A DNA stretch of 64,000 bases, taken from positions 10,106,001-10,170,000 of the forward strand of contig NZ_CP109479.1 in the NCBI RefSeq assembly GCF_036227485.1, in the 5' to 3' direction. Below the pieces are notes generated by a model. That model made no database searches, was not told the origin of the DNA, and saw nothing but the letters and a program-made list of their open reading frames with translations. Of this stretch, positions 45,552-54,056 are shown in pieces (the first letter of the stretch is position 1; each line of letters begins with the position of its first letter). Both the position numbers and the translations under genes were made by a program. This stretch comes from Streptomyces sp. NBC_01451. GTDB lineage: Bacteria; Actinomycetota; Actinomycetes; Streptomycetales; Streptomycetaceae.

Positions 45552-46442
45552 ATGGGAGTGCGTGTGCATCTCGCCCGCTATCAGCAAGCAGCCCTCAAAA
45601 CCCTGCAACCCCCCACCGACGGCACCGACCCCGTCCTGATACCCCTGCTCGGCCTCGTCGGCGAAACAGGCTCAGTGATCACCGCCTACAAAAAACGCCT
45701 GCGCGACGGAGCCGACGCAGGACCCTCAAAACAGCAACTACGCGAGGAACTCGGCGACGTCCTCTGGTACACAGCCACCCTCGCCCACCTGCTCGGCCTC
45801 GACCTCGAGGACATCGCCGCCGCAAGCCTGGAGAAAACCAAAGACCGCTGGCGCACCACCCCAAACGACCAACGCCCCCACTTCGACGCCGACTACCCCG
45901 CCCACGAACAGCTGCCCCGGCGCACCACCGTCACCTTCACCCCCACTCCCCAGCCCGACGGTCGCACCGTCATCACCCTCGCCCGCGAAGACGGAACCCC
46001 CGCCGGCGATCCACTGACCAGCGCCAGCCACATTGAGGACGACTACCGCTTCCATGACGCCTTCCACCTCGCCCACGCAGCCGTCCTGGGCTGGTCACCC
46101 GTCAGCCGCTTCCTGCTCGACCGCAAGCGCCGCAGCCGCCCCGGCATCGACGAAGCCGAAGACGGCGGCCGCGCCATCGCCATCGAAGAAGGCATCAGCG
46201 CCTTGGTTTTCTCCTACGCCAGCCGCCACCACTACTTCGAAAACCTCCGCCACGTCGACCACGAACTACTGATCACCATCGACCACATGACTGCCCACCT
46301 CGAAGTCAGTGTCCTGCGCGCCGCCGACTGGGAAAAAGCCATCATGACCGGCTACGCAGCCTGGCGGCAGCTGCGCAAACACGGCGGCGGCCACCTCGAA
46401 CTCGACCTCGACGCACAGGCCCTGACGTTTACCGAACCCTGA
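45552..46442 (+). CDS. MazG-like NTP pyrophosphohydrolase with C-terminal extension
   Basis: 296 residues. The first ~100 form a MazG-type helical domain ('LLGLVGETGSVITAYKKRLR', 'LREELGDVLWYTATLAHLLG', 'KTKDRW') that would hydrolyse a (d)NTP to (d)NMP and PPi. A Pro/Thr linker follows, then about 150 residues with conserved His/Glu-rich helices ('FHDAFHLAHAAVLGW', 'IEEGISALVFSYASRHHYF') that could be a second metal site. Phage-type hypermodification systems often pair such enzymes with TS homologues to clear the normal nucleotide. Confidence 0.8.
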   Translation: MGVRVHLARYQQAALKTLQPPTDGTDPVLIPLLGLVGETGSVITAYKKRLRDGADAGPSKQQLREELGDVLWYTATLAHLLGLDLEDIAAASLEKTKDRWRTTPNDQRPHFDADYPAHEQLPRRTTVTFTPTPQPDGRTVITLAREDGTPAGDPLTSASHIEDDYRFHDAFHLAHAAVLGWSPVSRFLLDRKRRSRPGIDEAEDGGRAIAIEEGISALVFSYASRHHYFENLRHVDHELLITIDHMTAHLEVSVLRAADWEKAIMTGYAAWRQLRKHGGGHLELDLDAQALTFTEP

Positions 46443-46541
46443 GCGGCTCACGTAATGCCCAGTCGCCTGCCTCCTCGCGGCGGTGGAGGAACGCCGCCGG
46501 CCATCGCTTCGAAGAGACCCCACCGGCCTCCGGGTAGCAAG

Positions 46542-47951
46542 CCGGCAGCCCCCACGGGGCCGGGGAGCGTTTCCAGACTGAACCCATCGTCACCCAATTC
46601 GCGGACAGACCCCCACGTGCGCGGGGAAGGCGACGGTGACGTCGAACGCGGTGGGCTGGATCGGGTGGGCCCAGTTCACCGAAAGACCCCCACGCGTGTG
46701 GGGAAGGCAGGGTGAAGAGCTCCGTACGGGCCTCGGTCGCGGAGAGACCTCCACGTGTGTGGGGCCTTGGATTCACCAGGACCATATCCATCAGCCAGAC
46801 CGACCCCCACGCGTGTGGGGAAGGCTCAGTGAGCTGGCCTGTGCGCAGAGCGCGGTAGGACAGACCCCCACGCGTGTGGGGAAGGCCTCGCCATGGTCGG
46901 CGTGTGCGCGTTCGTGCCGGACGGACCCCCACGCGTGTGGGGAAGACGAGAGTGCGTCGTCGTCCAGGTCGACGACCTCGGACGGACCCCCACGTATGTG
47001 GGGAAGATTCCGCCCTCTGGGCGGTCCGTACGGGAGGAGAAGCCTGCCGCCACTGCAAAGACTCTCACCACCGAAGGCTGACCCCCACGCATGTGGGGAG
47101 CCAAGGTGGGCTGGACCGGGTGTGCGCAATTCACCGACGAACCCCCACGTACGTGGGGAAGACGGCAACTACTTCCTCGGCAGCCGCGAGGAGCTGGGCA
47201 GACCCCCACCCGCATGGGGAGGACATGCTGGCATCGCGCATCTTCATCTGGCAGAAGGACTGACCCCCACGTGTGTGGGGAAGACGGTAGTGGCGAATGC
47301 GCGGTGGCTGGCCGGGACTTACCCCCACGTGAGGTGGGGCCATCGTTGGCGTGCCGTCACCGACCGCGGTATCCGCGAAACACCCCCACATCTATGGGGA
47401 GGGAGCTACCGGGTACTGCCCGATGAACGCCGCGTGCGGAAGACCCCCACATCTTTGGGGAGGGTGCCGTCGAACTGTACCGGCGCACCGGCGGCTACGA
47501 CGGACCCCCACGCATGTGGGGAAGGCTTCCTCCAACCTAGAGAAAAACCGGAAGACATGGACAGACCCCCACGGATATGGGGAAATGTGCTTCAGTACGG
47601 TCCTGCTGCACCAGGGAACGACTGACTCTCATGTCCGCGGGGAGGAATGCCCTTGGGCGGTCAAGTGCGCCCAGCCCCGGAACGGCAGACCCCCACATGC
47701 GTGGGGAGCGCAGGAAGCCGGTGGAGCGGCCCTGTTGGGTGAAGGACGGACCCCCATGTGTATGGGGGTGTGTCGAGCGTACCTTCGGCACTATCAACTC
47801 CCTGGACCCCCACCGCACGTGGGGAATGCATCCAGTCTTGGCGGTAGAGCTTCCGGTTGTAGGGCAAACCCCCACGCAGGTGGGGAGGATTCTGCCAGTG
47901 CGGCAAGGTCGACCGATACCTCGGACAGACCCCCACGCGTGCGGGGAGGAC
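46542..47951 (-). CRISPR. Type I-E CRISPR array 2 (about 22 repeats plus one decayed)
   Basis: 29-base repeats, consensus on the plus strand GGACAGACCCCC...GTGGGGAAGGC, mostly at 61-base period (32-base spacers). Repeat starts can be placed at 46603, 46680, 46741, 46797, 46858, 46919, 46980, 47075, 47135, 47196, 47257, 47315, 47376, 47437, 47498, 47559, 47619, 47683, 47744, 47800, 47862 and 47923. A decayed unit sits exactly 61 bases left of the first (46542). Several intervals are irregular (56, 58, 64, 77, 95) and many repeats carry substitutions in stem and loop. Leader is on the right; transcription is leftward, away from cas3. Confidence 0.95.
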
Positions 47952-47984
47952 CCTTGCTGGCCTGCTGGTTCTCTGACCCGAGGG

Positions 47985-48010
47985 GCAGTTTTTATTCACT
48001 TTACCGGGTC
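47985..48010 (-). promoter_or_regulatory. Leader of CRISPR array 2
   Basis: CAGTTTTTATTCACTTTACC matches the leader block of array 1 and sits at the same distance from the last repeat. The 325 bases between here and cas3 must carry promoters in both directions. Confidence 0.7.
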
Positions 48011-48335
48011 CGGTGTGGTGGTCGTGCCGGGATGCGGCTTCCACGGCGGCACCGAACTGCCGGGCTGGCAGTTGAGCACGGCCCACGCGGAATGGGGGAG
48101 ACCATTTTCAACTGTCCCCACTTCACAAGACGCTGCGGTACCGGGCCGGTTGGGCAATATGGCGAGCTTGTGGCGTCCGGCCGGGCCGGGATATCTGCCG
48201 GTGTGTTCCGCAGTCGTCCGTGGTATCTGTCCGACGGACGGTGGGCCCATGGGCGTACGCCTTCCTACGCGGGAGAGCAGCACCGCCTCCCGCTTTGGCA
48301 GTTCCGGGAGGCGGCCTGCGGAAATTGGTGATCGG

Positions 48336-51275
48336 ATGCGGCAGGATGGTGTCAACACCCCTTTACGGTGGGGTAGTTGGGTGTGGGGAGTGGTTGTGGG
48401 AGTCCGGGAGGATGCCCGGTTCGACGGGATCGACTTGACGCCGTGGGGGAAGTTCGACCGGGGGGTTCTGGCGGTGTATCCGCTGCTGTTCCATCTGCTG
48501 GATGTGGCGGCGGTCGCCGGTGAGGTGTGGGACCGGTTCCTGACGCGTGGTCAGCGGCGGCTGATCGCCGACGGGCTGAGCGTGACGGTGGCGGAGGCCC
48601 GGTGCCTGGTGATGTTTTTCGCCGGTTTGCATGATCTGGGAAAGTTGACATCTTTCCAGGAGCGGGAGGCGCATCCCTGGGCACGAGTGAGTGAGGTGCT
48701 GCGGGCGGACACTCAAGGCTGGCGGAGCATGCCGCACGAGCGGGCCTCCATGCACAGTGTGCTGCAGCTGCTGGCGGAGGCCGGCTACGAGGCGGACACA
48801 TCGGACAGTGCGGGGGTGCTGGTGACGCAGATGCTGGGCGGGCACCACGGCCGGTTCCTGCAGCTCGACATTGACGGTGCGGCCAGAGCGTCCCGGGTCA
48901 ACCTCGTTCTGGGAGGCCCCGCGTGGCAGGATCTGCGCCGCCGCTACTTCGCCCTGGTGCGTCATCTGACCGGCGCCACCATGGTGCCCTCGCGGGTGTC
49001 GGTGCCGGCCGCGGTACTGATCACCGGGGTCGGAGTGATCGCGGACCGGCTGGCCAGCCAGCGCCACTACTGGCTGCTGAAGGCGCAAGCACCCGCCTTC
49101 AGCGCCGGCGAGCACTACGCGCAGGCCGTCAAGGACGCCCCGGCCCTGCTCGACGGGTCCGGTCTGGCCCGCGTCACACTCCCTCCGGCGCCCTTCGCCC
49201 AGGCCCACCGCGGTCTGACCGCGCCGAACGACCTGCAGGCCTCCCTGATCAGGCAGCTCACCAAGGTGGTGGGGGAGAAGGGGCCGGGCATCGTGGTGGT
49301 CACCGATGCCACCGGCGGCGGGAAGACCGTGACCGGCCTGGAAGCCGCACGCATCTTCAACGCCGACGGCGCCACCGCCGGCATCGTGTGGCTGCTGCCC
49401 ACCACCGCCACCGCGGACGCCTCCTACGAGATCCTTGAGCGGTACGTGGCCGCGCACCGCCCCGAGCGGGCTCCGGTCTCCCTGGTGTACAGCCACAGCT
49501 GGAACAACTCCGCCTACTCCGACCGCCAGATCGCCGCTGACGAGGCCTCCACCACCGACGAATTCTGGCCCGAGGAGCCCGACGGCCGGGGAGGCCCGGA
49601 CGGGGCACAGCGCCCTGAGGAGCGGGTGACCGTACCGGACGGCTGGCTGCGGGGCTGGGACCGGGCACTGCTGGCGCAGTTCACCGTCGCCACCCACGAC
49701 CAGGCCCTCATGGCGGCGCTCCCGGTCCGTTTCAGCGCGCTGCGCATGCTGGCCCTGTCCGGGCGGACCGTCATCGTCGACGAGGCCCACGCCCTGACCC
49801 CGTTCATGCAGCAGCTACTGGGGCGGCTGCTGCACTGGCTGGGCGCACTGGGCTGCCCAGTCGTCCTGCTCTCCGCCACGATGCCGGCCCGCGTCAGCAC
49901 CGACCTGGTGCGCAGCTACCTCGCCGGCGCAGGCCACCGGCCCAGCAGCACCGCCGGTCTGGACTGCGCACCCGCCTACCCGGGCTGGCTGTTCGCCGCG
50001 GCCGCCGACGCCTCCCTGACCCGTATGGACCCGCACGCGGGCGAGGCCCACGCCCAACGGCACCGCCGGACCGCTTCCCTGCGCCTGTACCCGGTGCGCC
50101 ATTCGTCGTACACCGACCCCGACGACGCCCCGGCGCGGGAGAGCCGGCTGGAGCGCATCAGCGCCGAGATCGCCCCCGTTGTCCAGGGCGGGGGATGCGC
50201 GGCGGTGGCGTGCGCGACCATGGCCGACGCCCAGGCCGCCTACCAGCACCTCCACGACACCCTGCCCTGGCCCGGCGGGCCGGAGGGCCAACTGCTGCTG
50301 TTGCACGCACGCCTGCCCGGCCATCAGCGCGAGGCCCTCACCCGCCTGATCCGCGACCGGCTCGGCTCCGCCGGCGAGCGCCCCGCCCGCCTGGTCATCG
50401 TCACCACCAGCCTCCTCGACATGAGTCTCGACATCGACGTCGACGTCCTTGTCAGTGACCTCGCCTCCCTCGAGAAGCTGCTGCAACGCCTGGGCCGGCT
50501 GTGGCGGTTCGAGAACTTGTGGGGGGCGGGCGCGGACCGCAGGCCCGCCTGGCTGCGCCGGCAAGGGGTGCCTCGCCTCAGCATCCTGCAGCCCACCGAC
50601 CACCGGGGCCGCACCCTGATCCCGGCCGCCTGGCGCACCCTGGAACCGGCCCTCTTCACGCACGCCGCTGCAGGCCGCCTCTCCGGCCTGCCTCAGCGCA
50701 CCCTCACTCTCACGCTGCCCGACGACGTCCAGCACCTGGTCGAAACCGTTCACGCCGGCGCCGCCGAACTCGCCCGCACCAGCCCCGACCTCACACAGCA
50801 TCACACCGCCTACCAGAGCAGGCGCCGCGGCGAGGAACACCTCAGCGCCCTCCACCTCGTCCCCACCTGGCGGGACACGCTCTCGCTCGCCGACCTGCAC
50901 CGCCAACGCCTGCATGCCCGCGAGGCCGCCACCCGGCTGGGCGCCATGCCGCGGCGCCTCCTGCCCCTCTACCGCACCCCCGAAGGCCGCCTCGCCCTCG
51001 ATCCGGCCGGCACCCGGTTGCTGTCCCTGGACCGCGAGCCCACCACCGCGATGATCCGCACCATTCTTCAGCACACCCTGCCTGTCCCCGCCGCCTGGGT
51101 CGCCGAGCGCCGCCGCGAACACCACGCCCCCGCCCTGTGGAAGAAGCACGCCCTGCTCGCCGACCTCGTCCTGCTGCCGCACGACGCCACGGACCCCGGC
51201 GCGGGCGTGCGCTTCGGCCGCAACACCCTGCGCCTCGACCCCGTGCTGGGACTGGTGGCCGAGCACGGCGAATGA
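48336..51275 (+). CDS. cas3: CRISPR-associated helicase-nuclease Cas3 (type I-E)
   Basis: 979 residues from ATG 48336; GTG codons at 48381 and 48396 are alternatives. HD nuclease: 'GLHDLGKLTSF', a His in 'PHERASMHS' and the HH pair in 'LGGHHGRF'. SF2 helicase: Walker A 'TDATGGGKT', Walker B 'VIVDEAHAL', motif III 'LLSATMP', motif V 'SLLDMSLDIDVDVLVSDLA' and motif VI 'LLQRLGRLWR'. All key motifs look intact, so target degradation should be possible. This matters because known CRISPR-guided transposons lack a working Cas3. Divergent from array 2; separated from cas8e by 450 bases. Confidence 0.95.
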   Translation: MRQDGVNTPLRWGSWVWGVVVGVREDARFDGIDLTPWGKFDRGVLAVYPLLFHLLDVAAVAGEVWDRFLTRGQRRLIADGLSVTVAEARCLVMFFAGLHDLGKLTSFQEREAHPWARVSEVLRADTQGWRSMPHERASMHSVLQLLAEAGYEADTSDSAGVLVTQMLGGHHGRFLQLDIDGAARASRVNLVLGGPAWQDLRRRYFALVRHLTGATMVPSRVSVPAAVLITGVGVIADRLASQRHYWLLKAQAPAFSAGEHYAQAVKDAPALLDGSGLARVTLPPAPFAQAHRGLTAPNDLQASLIRQLTKVVGEKGPGIVVVTDATGGGKTVTGLEAARIFNADGATAGIVWLLPTTATADASYEILERYVAAHRPERAPVSLVYSHSWNNSAYSDRQIAADEASTTDEFWPEEPDGRGGPDGAQRPEERVTVPDGWLRGWDRALLAQFTVATHDQALMAALPVRFSALRMLALSGRTVIVDEAHALTPFMQQLLGRLLHWLGALGCPVVLLSATMPARVSTDLVRSYLAGAGHRPSSTAGLDCAPAYPGWLFAAAADASLTRMDPHAGEAHAQRHRRTASLRLYPVRHSSYTDPDDAPARESRLERISAEIAPVVQGGGCAAVACATMADAQAAYQHLHDTLPWPGGPEGQLLLLHARLPGHQREALTRLIRDRLGSAGERPARLVIVTTSLLDMSLDIDVDVLVSDLASLEKLLQRLGRLWRFENLWGAGADRRPAWLRRQGVPRLSILQPTDHRGRTLIPAAWRTLEPALFTHAAAGRLSGLPQRTLTLTLPDDVQHLVETVHAGAAELARTSPDLTQHHTAYQSRRRGEEHLSALHLVPTWRDTLSLADLHRQRLHAREAATRLGAMPRRLLPLYRTPEGRLALDPAGTRLLSLDREPTTAMIRTILQHTLPVPAAWVAERRREHHAPALWKKHALLADLVLLPHDATDPGAGVRFGRNTLRLDPVLGLVAEHGE

Positions 51276-51725
51276 CCCCCAGCCCTTTACCGCGACATCG
51301 GCGGACCATTTACTGGCCGGTGCACGACAAATCCTGCCGCCATCGAAAGCAGTCGATTCGGAAAGCCGAAAAAAGAGTAACTGGCCGGTAATTGAATAAG
51401 GGTCAGAGTGGTTCGAGGAGATCCGCTTCTGTGACTACTATGAGAAACACGAAGACGGACATACGTTCGACCGCTTCTTCGTGACCCCCTCCTGTGCTTC
51501 TGCGACGTTGAGCACTGCACCCCCTGGTGCCCGGCGCGAAGCAACTCCGACCCTGTGGGCATGGCTTGACCTGGCCGCATGCCTCCTGAGCCGGGCTCGT
51601 AACTTTTGCCTGCCGCTGCCCCGGCACAGCGCCGCGTCCTGGCGTGCCGTCAGCAGGAGGCCCGCTCACGCTCCTTCCCTCTTTCTCTTCCCCTTTCCTC
51701 CCTGTCTGGCATTTGGAGCTTCCCT
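51276..51725. other. cas3-cas8e intergenic region
   Basis: 450 bases with no gene, unusually long for a cas operon. ACTGGCCGGT occurs twice in direct orientation (51313-51322 and 51380-51389), and the stretch 51300-51440 is AT-richer than its surroundings. It is a likely site for a second promoter driving cas8e to tnsC. Confidence 0.55.
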
Positions 51726-53279
51726 ATGCCCGAACCTCTCTACGCAACCGACAAAGAACCCTGCATTCCGGTCCTCTTCCTCGACGGGCACCAGGAATTC
51801 CTTGGCTGGCGCGACGTACTGCTGCGCGCCCACGAGATCGAGGACCTGGCCCTTCCCCTGCCACCGGCGGCGTCCGCCGTGCTGCGCGTCCTCATCGCCA
51901 TCACCGCCCGGGTCACCGGGCTGGACGATCCGGAGATGGGCGCGGGGGAGTGGGCGGCCCGCCGCCGCAGGCTGCTGAAGGAACCCGACGGCTTCGACGC
52001 CGACACGGTCCACCGCTATTTCGCCGCCTACGTCTGGGATCTGTTCGACCCCGTGCGCCCCTTCCTGCAGGACCCGCGGCTGGCCGTCCAATGCAAGAAG
52101 CGCGCCGGGGTCAACAAACTGGTCTTCGGCCGCCCGGAGGGCAACAACCTGGCCTGGCTGAGTCCGCACGCCGACACCGACCCCCAGCCGGTGCCCAGCG
52201 AGCAGGCCCTGTGGCACATGCTCATCCACCACTACTACGGCGCCGTCGGCCAGTGCTCCGTCCGCACCGTCGACGGCCAGGACCAAGGCAGTGCCAAAGC
52301 CGGGCCGCTGCGCACCACGCTCTCCTTCCACCCTTTGGGCCGCACCCTGTACGAAACCCTCCTCGCCGGCCTGCCCAAACCGGACGAGGACTGGCCCGGC
52401 GCCCAGGACCACTGCCCGTGGGAAGAGCCCGACCTGCCCGACCCGCTGGCTGCACCCCCGCCGGTGACCTGGCCCGGACGGCTGCTGACCGGCCGCTCCC
52501 GCCACGCCATCCTCCTCATCCCCTCCGCGGACGGCCGACAGGTCACCGACGCCTACCTGACCTGGGCCACCCAGACCAAACTCCTCGCCACCGACCCCTT
52601 CCTCGTCCATCACGACAACCCGGGTCAACCTGTCACCCGGCGGCACCAGCCCCGCAGCGCGGACGCCGACCGGGCCCTGTGGCGCGACCTGGACGCCCTA
52701 CTGCTCGCCGGCGACGAAGACTCAGCCGTCCAGCGCCCCGAAGCCTTCACCACCCTCAACGACCTTCCGGCCGATCTGCGCGCCCAACTCCGCGTCCGCG
52801 TACACGGCTTCGACCAGGACGGCTGGACCACCAATCGCACCTGGTACACGGCCCTGACCCCGCCGATCTGGCCCTGGATGCAGGAGCACGATGCCGCCGC
52901 GGCCGAGCGGGTCGCCGAATGCCGCAAGGAAGCCGAGGCCATCGGCGTCCTGCTGGACAAGGTCTCCAGAGACGCCTGGCGGACCGTCACCACACCCCCC
53001 GGGGCGTCCCCCCGCGGCTCCCGTCCGCCCAAGAGGCTTCCCCCCTGGACGAAGCGGGTCCGTGCCGCGTACTGGCCACGCGCCGAGACCGTCTTCTGGA
53101 ACCTTATTGAGACCCCGGAACGCGATGCGCGGGCGGCGTTCGCCGCCGAAGCCGCCGCCGCCCTGCGGGAAGCCGCCCGCCCCGCGATCTCCCAGCACTT
53201 CCGCGCCGCACCAGCCATCGCCACAGCAGTGGCCACACTGCGCCGCCGGCCAGCCGCCGCCCGGCGCCGCGCCACCTGA
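51726..53279 (+). CDS. casA: Cascade large subunit Cas8e (CasA/Cse1)
   Basis: 517 residues from ATG 51726. N-terminal 'PCIPVLFLDGHQEFLGWRDV', 'RPFLQDPRLAV' and the 'KLVFGRPEGNNLAWLS' segment near the PAM-sensing loop are typical of Cse1 in actinobacteria, as is 'LIHHYYGAVGQCSV'. A C-terminal four-helix bundle follows. It recognises the PAM and in I-E recruits Cas3. Length is normal. Confidence 0.92.
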   Translation: MPEPLYATDKEPCIPVLFLDGHQEFLGWRDVLLRAHEIEDLALPLPPAASAVLRVLIAITARVTGLDDPEMGAGEWAARRRRLLKEPDGFDADTVHRYFAAYVWDLFDPVRPFLQDPRLAVQCKKRAGVNKLVFGRPEGNNLAWLSPHADTDPQPVPSEQALWHMLIHHYYGAVGQCSVRTVDGQDQGSAKAGPLRTTLSFHPLGRTLYETLLAGLPKPDEDWPGAQDHCPWEEPDLPDPLAAPPPVTWPGRLLTGRSRHAILLIPSADGRQVTDAYLTWATQTKLLATDPFLVHHDNPGQPVTRRHQPRSADADRALWRDLDALLLAGDEDSAVQRPEAFTTLNDLPADLRAQLRVRVHGFDQDGWTTNRTWYTALTPPIWPWMQEHDAAAAERVAECRKEAEAIGVLLDKVSRDAWRTVTTPPGASPRGSRPPKRLPPWTKRVRAAYWPRAETVFWNLIETPERDARAAFAAEAAAALREAARPAISQHFRAAPAIATAVATLRRRPAAARRRAT

Positions 53280-53320
53280 CACCTTCCGCCAGGCCGCCGC
53301 CCGCCGCGCCCTGCCCCCTG

Positions 53321-54055
53321 ATGCCGGAGACCCCGTTGCCGCCCACCCTCACCACCGCGCAACGCCGCGAGCACTACGACGACTTCGTCGCCGCGGTCCT
53401 CGACCTGTGCGCCACCAACAGCATCCGCTCCGACCTCGCCTCCGGACGAGGACGCCCCCTGGAGGAATGCGGGGCACGCATGCAGCAGTACCTCGTGGCC
53501 CGCGTCTCCCGCTACGGAGCCCGCCGCGCCCACTACACCGTCGCCAGCCTGATCGCCATGCAGCGCCACCTGGTCCACGAAGACGGCCTCTACACCCCGG
53601 AGTTCGCCGTCCCCGCCCCCGACGACAGCACGACCGAGGCCGCTCGCCTGCCGGCTGCGGAAAGCGACAGTCCGCTGGACGAACCAGCCCACACACCTGT
53701 CCCGGGCAGCAGCCCTGCAGGCGGCCCGGTGGCAGGGGAGAGGACAGCGGTGCGGCACTGGCGGGCCCGCCCGGATCTCGGCTCCAGCCTCGCCATCGCC
53801 GTGGCCCGGCACGGCTTCAAACAACACCGCATGGACGACCAGGTCAAGATCCTCACCAGACTGTCCTCCCCGCTGCTGCACCCCCTGCTGTGGAGACTCA
53901 CCTCCCGCCTGGCCAACCGCGACGCAGCCCGCCTCGACTTCGCCGTCCTGCTGGAAGACCTCGCCCGGTGGGACTACGACCAGCTGCACATCGCCGACCG
54001 CTGGCGCGAGTCCTACTTCCAAACCCTTGACCGTCTCGTGTCCCAGGAGGACTGA
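53321..54055 (+). CDS. casB: Cascade small subunit Cse2 (CasB)
   Basis: 244 residues from ATG 53321. Helical Cse2 fold with 'RREHYDDFVAAVLDLC', 'YTVASLIAMQRHLVHEDG', 'SSLAIAVARHGFKQHRMDDQ' and 'LTRLSSPLLHPLLWRLTS'; a Pro/Ser linker of ~40 residues in the middle. It stabilises crRNA and target DNA in Cascade. The stop lies one base before the cas7e ATG. Confidence 0.9.
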   Translation: MPETPLPPTLTTAQRREHYDDFVAAVLDLCATNSIRSDLASGRGRPLEECGARMQQYLVARVSRYGARRAHYTVASLIAMQRHLVHEDGLYTPEFAVPAPDDSTTEAARLPAAESDSPLDEPAHTPVPGSSPAGGPVAGERTAVRHWRARPDLGSSLAIAVARHGFKQHRMDDQVKILTRLSSPLLHPLLWRLTSRLANRDAARLDFAVLLEDLARWDYDQLHIADRWRESYFQTLDRLVSQED

Positions 54056-54056
54056 C

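Noticed and set aside
46455..48331. Open frames running through CRISPR array 2
   Set aside because: They translate the repeat (TPHVCGEG-like units) and are artefacts of the array.
51300..51390. A third CRISPR leader or repeat between cas3 and cas8e
   Set aside because: Some resemblance (TTACTGGCC, poly-A/T) to sequence near array 1, but there is no repeat unit at the expected distance.
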